Shown piece after piece: positions 59,560 to 64,000 of a stretch of DNA of 64,000 bases. The position numbers and the translations under genes are program-made. Under the pieces are notes generated by a model. The model was given only the letters and a program-made list of their open reading frames with translations. It did no database searches and had not been told where the DNA came from. Origin of the DNA: Candidatus Bandiella numerosa (lineage in GTDB: Bacteria; Pseudomonadota; Alphaproteobacteria; Rickettsiales; Midichloriaceae); the NCBI RefSeq assembly GCF_029981845.1, contig NZ_CP104165.1, positions 1-64,000 of the forward strand, written 5' to 3'. Position 1 is the stretch's first letter. Each line of letters begins with the position of its first letter.

Positions 59560-60591
59560 ATGAAACTTCTCCCCTTTAAAGCTATTTTTCCTAATACTAA
59601 GAAATATAGCTTCATGCTAAATCAAGAAAAATTGTATGCTAATAATGAAGCATCTTTAAAAATAGATCAAATCAATTATAACCAATACTTATTAGAACAA
59701 TATAAAAGGGGTTACTTTTTAAAAACTTTTGATGAGCATATATATTTAGTAAAAAAAGAAACTTTAAATTATTCTTCTATAGGAATTATAGCCAAAATTA
59801 ATACTGATGACTTACACAGTAGCAAACTAAAATTACATGAAGAAATTATAAAGGATAAGGTATTTGAATATCAGGATGATCTAAATAAGTTTAATATTTT
59901 AACAGCTCCATTAATTTTAAGTTATAAAAATAACCCAAAAATAAATCATTATTACAACCAAATAATGAAGTCTCATTATAATATAAAAATCAGCGGTTTA
60001 AATAATAATTACTATTTTTGGAAACTAACTAATAACGAATTAATTAATTCATATTTTTCAAAATTAAATCAGTTTTTTATAGCAGATGGACATCATAGAA
60101 TATCATCATTAAAGACTTTCTCTGATCAAAACACTCATGCATATGCTTTTTTTACTTCAGAAAATTTTATTCAATCGAAAAATATAACACGATATTATAT
60201 TAATGAATATATTTGTAAAAATGCGCTAAAGAATTTACTGGAGGAACTTAACAATAAATATGATTTATTGCCTACAAATCATATTTTAGAAAAAGACACC
60301 CATATAATATTAGCTTACCAAAATAAACTTCTGAAACTGAATTCTCAAAAAATAAACTTAATTAAAGAATTTTTGACAGAAATATACGTAAGAATAAGCA
60401 ACGGCAAAATAAATTTTAAGAACATATCTGGGGAAATAATCCATCTCGTATCAGATGAACAACTAATATTATACATACCAGGAATAATAGGAAAAAAATT
60501 GATAAATAAACACACACTCTTCCCTCCTCATTCTACATACTTTGAACCTAAATTTAACAATGGTATAATATCTATTCTTATAAAAGACTAA
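59560..60591 (+). CDS. DUF1015 family protein, possible O-phosphoserine supplier
   Basis: 343 residues. Diagnostic for DUF1015: KLLPFKAIFPNTKKYSF at the start, FIADGHHRISSLKTF near residue 172, and the end HSTYFEPKFNNGIISILI. Its biochemical activity is not firmly established. In staphyloferrin B synthesis a separate free-serine kinase (SbnI) provides O-phosphoserine for SbnA; the location here, nine bases after the sbnB-like gene, suggests this protein has the same task. That is inference from context. Last gene of a five-gene plus-strand operon starting at 55377. Confidence 0.75.
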   Translation: MKLLPFKAIFPNTKKYSFMLNQEKLYANNEASLKIDQINYNQYLLEQYKRGYFLKTFDEHIYLVKKETLNYSSIGIIAKINTDDLHSSKLKLHEEIIKDKVFEYQDDLNKFNILTAPLILSYKNNPKINHYYNQIMKSHYNIKISGLNNNYYFWKLTNNELINSYFSKLNQFFIADGHHRISSLKTFSDQNTHAYAFFTSENFIQSKNITRYYINEYICKNALKNLLEELNNKYDLLPTNHILEKDTHIILAYQNKLLKLNSQKINLIKEFLTEIYVRISNGKINFKNISGEIIHLVSDEQLILYIPGIIGKKLINKHTLFPPHSTYFEPKFNNGIISILIKD

Positions 60592-60599
60592 ACCTCTAA

Positions 60600-60830
60600 T
60601 TAATTTATCAGTTTCGTTTCATCATTTGTAACATCCTTTTCCATTTGTTCTCTTAAACTCTTAGGCCTCATATCAGTCCATACTTTTTCTATATACGCCA
60701 AACATTCTTCTTTACCACCTTTAGGTCCCACCTGTTTCCAGCCTAACGGAATTTTTTTCCATGCGAACCATAAAGAATACTGCTCTTCCTCATTTATTAA
60801 ACACATATACTCTTCTTGTTCTTCTGTCAT
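60600..60830 (-). CDS. MbtH-like protein
   Basis: 76 residues with the diagnostic pattern INEEEQYSLWFAWKKIPLGW (N-E-x-Q-x-S-L-W and P-x-G-W) and CLAYIEKVWTDMRPKSLREQ. MbtH proteins bind NRPS adenylation domains and are often needed for their folding and activity, so this is a partner for NRPS1. A strong AGGAGGT lies upstream. Convergent with the DUF1015 gene, with eight bases between. Confidence 0.95.
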   Translation of the reverse strand: MTEEQEEYMCLINEEEQYSLWFAWKKIPLGWKQVGPKGGKEECLAYIEKVWTDMRPKSLREQMEKDVTNDETKLIN

Positions 60831-60874
60831 TCTATTTACCTCCTTTTCTATTTTTGTTTTTATGTAATTTAAAA

Positions 60875-61204
60875 CTAGTTGTTGGTCAATACTAAATAAC
60901 CCTCTCCCTTTCTACTTTCCAAATCTACATCCGCTACACATCTAACATCACAATAATTTAAATTAGTAGTACCTTCTATGTGTACTTTACCTTTTCCTTC
61001 ATTAAAATCTGCTTTTGTTAAATCACAACTCTCAGTATCTACATTTATACCTAGTTCAGTACCTCCCTTTGTATTTGGAAATGTAATATGAATATACTTC
61101 ATATCAATAAGCCTTTCCTTAATCTCGCTATAAGGTTCTTTTCTATTGCCTATAGTCACTTCATGCTTACCAATACTAAGTCTTTTTACTAACTCATTGA
61201 TCAT
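60875..61204 (-). CDS. Hypothetical protein beside MbtH
   Basis: 109 residues, no domain recognised. It has alternating short beta-like segments (YIHITFPNTKGGTELGINVD, GKVHIEGTTNLNYCDVRC, GYLVLTNN) and looks like a small soluble all-beta or alpha/beta protein. No signal peptide. Same strand and 44 bases upstream of the MbtH gene, so likely cotranscribed and part of the biosynthetic locus. Confidence 0.65.
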   Translation of the reverse strand: MINELVKRLSIGKHEVTIGNRKEPYSEIKERLIDMKYIHITFPNTKGGTELGINVDTESCDLTKADFNEGKGKVHIEGTTNLNYCDVRCVADVDLESRKGEGYLVLTNN

Positions 61205-61629
61205 AATGCTATAAATTGAATGGTTATCTTTCTAAAAAAACTAGTTGATAAATCTAGTTCTGTCAAGCAAGCAACAATATAACTTAAGTGATTTAAATAG
61301 TTAAATATAAAATTTCCTTAATTGTATTAGTTCTATATTCAGGATTTCCTTTAACATCTTTATTAAGACATAGCCATTGATAATTTAATTCATCTTTTTT
61401 ATTTAAAAATATACAATATAATCCCCTCATATTGAAGTTCTTAAAATATTCAAATACAAATTTTTAAACCACAAATTATATAATACCTAATTAAATTACC
61501 TTTATAGTAAACTTAGTTTAATTTTTTTTCACTACAATTTGTTATATATAATATTGTATAATTTCTTCCTAAACATTTAAAATATGTTACAATACCATTC
61601 ATGAAAGTTTTTTATCTTTGATCGAAATT
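61205..61629. other. Gap between the MbtH operon and the ankyrin gene
   Basis: 425 bases of very AT-rich DNA between divergent genes. It should carry promoters in both directions; I see no RNA gene, no long repeat and no coding frame. Confidence 0.4.
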
Positions 61630-62312
61630 ATGCCACATTACAATGATGATTATTCGCAGCCCTTTTCACAATATGGTGGGCACAGATATATGATGATACG
61701 CGAAGATTACAGATCTGACTATATGAAGATTACAGATCTGACTATATTTATGGAGGGAGTAGTGGTAATAGTTACGAAAACTCTCCCGCACTACCTGCTC
61801 TACATAGAGCTGCAAGAGACGGTAATTTAGATATTATTCATAACCTACTTAATAGCGGGACAAATGTTAATGATATAACTTATAATGGACGTACTGCCTT
61901 ACACTATGCAGCAGAATATAATAATCTGAGAATTATTAATTTACTAATTAACTCAGGAATAGATGCAAGTATTACTGATTTAAATGGCAGAACTTCTAGA
62001 GATTTACTACCAGACCATGGTTTGCAATTAAGATTTGACTCATTAATATCAGGTTTACAACAACACAATATTGAAGTAAGAGCTAATACTCTTTTACAAA
62101 TATCTACTTCAGAAGAAAATCTACCGGCTCTTCCTTATGAAATTTGCAATATCATTTCTGAGTATGCCAGTTCATATCCAGAATCTAGGTTAGCAGATGC
62201 ACATCAACAACAAGAAGATCATGCTCCTTTCAATATTTTTAGCTGTCTTTCCCATTGTTTTTGCACCCCAGTCTATAACTATTTTTATCCAACACAAACT
62301 AACTTTGAATAG
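61630..62312 (+). pseudogene. Ankyrin-repeat protein disrupted by a 23-bp tandem duplication
   Basis: Starts MPHYNDDYSQPFSQYGGHRY. At 61702-61724 and 61725-61747 the same 23 bases occur twice in tandem, shifting frame. Removing one copy gives a continuous protein of about 219 residues: EDYRSDYIYGGSSG, then ankyrin repeats (PALHRAARDGNLDIIHNLLN; GRTALHYAAEYNNLRIINLL; ITDLNGRTSRDLL) and a C-terminal part ending in an odd cysteine-rich segment (IFSCLSHCFCTPVYNYFYP). Ankyrin proteins of intracellular bacteria are often host-directed effectors. The present gene would stop after 67 residues. Confidence 0.82.
61702..61747 (+). repeat. Perfect 23-bp tandem duplication
   Basis: Two adjoining identical 23-bp units (GAAGATTACAGATCTGACTA plus TAT). 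The length is not a multiple of three and explains the frameshift in the ankyrin gene. Confidence 0.95.
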
Positions 62313-62514
62313 TATTGATACTTTTTCTCCCTCTCTGTGGAGCACGTCTATATTACCACTTATTGAATGACTAGTCCCTATGTGATCGAAATTCAATTAT
62401 ATTTTAATTTATCATATGTTATCTTCTAAATAGTTAAAACTATCTATATATCTCCAATAATATCATTACCTGACGTCATAACTATAATCAAAAATAATTT
62501 ATAGTTAATAATTA

Positions 62515-63105
62515 TTAATTAGAACTTATTCTTTGGCTATTTTCATGCTCAATTAGCCATTGCTTACGTTGAATCCCAGCACTATAACCACCTAAGTTTC
62601 CATCTCTACGAATGACACGATGGCATGGAATTACAATCGCTAATTGGTTTGCACCATTAGCATTTGCAACAGCTCGACATGCTGATGTCTTATTCATCAC
62701 TTTTGCTTGATCTAAGTAACTTCTAGTTTCTCCATAAGGAATATCTTTTAAATTATTCCAAACTATTTTTTGGAAAGAGGTACCTAAAAAATATACTGAG
62801 GTTTTAAACACTCTCAACCGACCTTTAAAATATAATTCTAACTCTTTCTCAATAGAAATAATTGGTACTGTCTTCCCTACAGTAATGCCTGATTTTATTT
62901 TTACACATAGTTTTTTTATCTCATATTCTAAACATTTTTTATCAAAAAACTCCAATATGTATAGAACCTTTTCATCAGCAACAGCTACCATTAAACCTAA
63001 ATAAGTATCAATATAATAAGCTTTGAGAACGTTATTTTGATTGTCAAAATAAGAAGTTGATGAACTTATCAGTTTATAAAAAGAATTCATATACTTACGT
63101 TCCAT
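62515..63105 (-). CDS. ogt: Methylated-DNA-[protein]-cysteine methyltransferase
   Basis: 196 residues. The alkyl-acceptor site IVIPCHRVIRRDG, the helix-turn-helix SYLDQAKVMNKTSACRAVAN and GGYSAGIQRKQWLIEHE are standard. It transfers the alkyl group from O6-methylguanine to its own cysteine (suicide repair). Length fits Ogt rather than the Ada fusion. A second ATG five codons in is possible. Not obviously part of the NRPS locus, although it lies between MbtH and the phosphopantetheinyl transferase. Confidence 0.95.
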   Translation of the reverse strand: MERKYMNSFYKLISSSTSYFDNQNNVLKAYYIDTYLGLMVAVADEKVLYILEFFDKKCLEYEIKKLCVKIKSGITVGKTVPIISIEKELELYFKGRLRVFKTSVYFLGTSFQKIVWNNLKDIPYGETRSYLDQAKVMNKTSACRAVANANGANQLAIVIPCHRVIRRDGNLGGYSAGIQRKQWLIEHENSQRISSN

Positions 63106-63678
63106 TGATGTATTGCATTTAATTAAAACTATTATTTCTATACATTCTTTTGTTTATTCTAGATTAATATCATGTAACTTTTTAATAATAAAGCATATAA
63201 AAAAAACTATATTTAATTTTTAAATACCAAATAATTTATACTTAATTTTCAACTTAACTTATTAACCTGTGGCCAATAAGTTATCCCTAACCTATCAAAT
63301 ATCTCTCTGTATAGAAAAACTTATAATAAAACTTTTAGAAATTGCCTAGATTAAATAAATACCCATATCAAAATTTAATTAGATATGTATAAAGTTGCTA
63401 CTTCTACAAGTGTTTTTAAAAAATTTATATATTAACTAATATACCATTTGACCAATATAAATAATACATATACAATCCCACCTCATAAGTTACTATCCTA
63501 GTTTTCTTTACATATCCCACATATTCATCACTACTCCCCAAAATTTAATTAGGATAGTAATTTACTCTTCATTTTAATCTTAAATCTATCTTTAATTCAA
63601 TATAACTTATATACAAATTCTATTATACTACCCAAGGAAAATACTCATTTTAGATAAATTACTATAATTTGTTACATA
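63106..63678. other. Gap between ogt and the phosphopantetheinyl transferase gene
   Basis: About 570 bases of very AT-rich DNA without a coding frame of note. No tRNA, inverted repeat or insertion sequence end is seen. Confidence 0.4.
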
Positions 63679-64000
63679 CTAGCTGTTTAATTTTCTAACC
63701 CATCTAAAACTAAAATTATACAATTTAATATTATTAATAACATTGTCATTTTTATATGCAACATGTGCTATATAGTCAAAATCTGATTTAATTTTTTTTA
63801 TTTGCCATATCTGATTGCCTTTATAAAACTGTTCCTTTGTTCCTACTGATAAATCCTTTACTTCGTCGGTTAATCCTACCCCTATTACTTTTATTATTGC
63901 CTCTTTTCTTGTCCATAATTCATAAAACCTATCTTTTTTATTTCCAGCATTCATATATTCCTTTTCTTTTTCTGTAAAAACTAAATCTCCTATACCGCAA
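63679..64000 (-). CDS. 4'-phosphopantetheinyl transferase (Sfp type), partial
   Basis: The minus-strand frame is open to the right window edge, so the N-terminus (with the metal-binding Asp) is outside. The visible 106 residues read GIGDLVFTEKEKEYMNAG and then FYELWTRKEAIIKVIGVGL, the W-(T/S)-x-K-E-A motif of Sfp-type enzymes with the catalytic Glu and Lys. They attach phosphopantetheine from CoA to NRPS carrier domains; AcpS for fatty acid synthesis is a different, shorter type. It provides the activation step for NRPS1. An ATG at 63954 lies inside the conserved region and is not the real start. Confidence 0.93.
   Translation of the reverse strand, partial: CGIGDLVFTEKEKEYMNAGNKKDRFYELWTRKEAIIKVIGVGLTDEVKDLSVGTKEQFYKGNQIWQIKKIKSDFDYIAHVAYKNDNVINNIKLYNFSFRWVRKLNS

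Noticed and set aside
1..64000. CRISPR arrays or rRNA genes
   Set aside because: No regularly spaced direct repeats and no rRNA-like conserved blocks were seen on reading through.

Overview
The window is a strongly AT-rich bacterial segment that looks like an obligate intracellular alphaproteobacterium of the Rickettsiales type. The basis is gene content: a MipZ-type ParA, a PolB-like exonuclease, GreA, a Bax-inhibitor-1 protein, HU, an AAA-ATPase-like/ankyrin protein, many decaying genes and a very heavy mobile-element load. The assignment is an inference from composition and gene families, not from a marker phylogeny.

Layout. 1-2.7 kb is nested mobile debris: the 3' part of an IS110 transposase gene, a degenerate IS3 element, the domain V/VI end of a group II intron and a second, broken IS110. 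2.7-13.1 kb holds the only host-like genes: the AAA-ATPase/ankyrin protein, greA-tRNA-Arg(CCG), BI-1, cold-shock protein, HU, small proteins, a frameshifted parB with flanking inverted repeats, mipZ, an exonuclease and a divergent DnaA. 13.1-20.7 kb is a Tn3-family segment (transposase, tyrosine recombinase, YhcG/DUF1016 nuclease) enclosed by two equal-length inverted IS110 copies, each with a structured leader that could be a bridge RNA. 20.9-64 kb is a secondary-metabolite locus, unusual for such an organism and broken up by transposons.

The locus contains two paralogous dimodular NRPS genes (C-A-T-C-A-T-TE), remnants of a third (formyltransferase start and thioesterase tail), an MFS exporter, two ABC transporters, an arginase-family enzyme, an SDR, a HPPD/4-hydroxymandelate-synthase-type dioxygenase, an aminotransferase, an SbnA/SbnB pair for 2,3-diaminopropionate with a DUF1015 protein, an MbtH protein and, at the right edge, a 4'-phosphopantetheinyl transferase. 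Adenylation pocket residues read by eye predict Ser (both first modules), Cys (NRPS1 second module) and a Cys-like pocket with one Asn-to-Asp change (NRPS2 second module). Precursor supply appears to include diaminopropionate, possibly hydroxyphenylglycine, and possibly ornithine.

Two 4559-bp copies of another Tn3-family transposon sit in opposite orientation at 29172-33730 and 42162-46720. They truncate NRPS1 and NRPS2 in their first condensation domains and a P-loop/J-domain protein at its C-terminus. No flank pair forms a target duplication, so the locus has been rearranged. NRPS2 also carries an in-frame TGA. The cluster is therefore recognisable, rich in precursor genes and partly degraded; whether the surviving NRPS1 is functional is the main open question.
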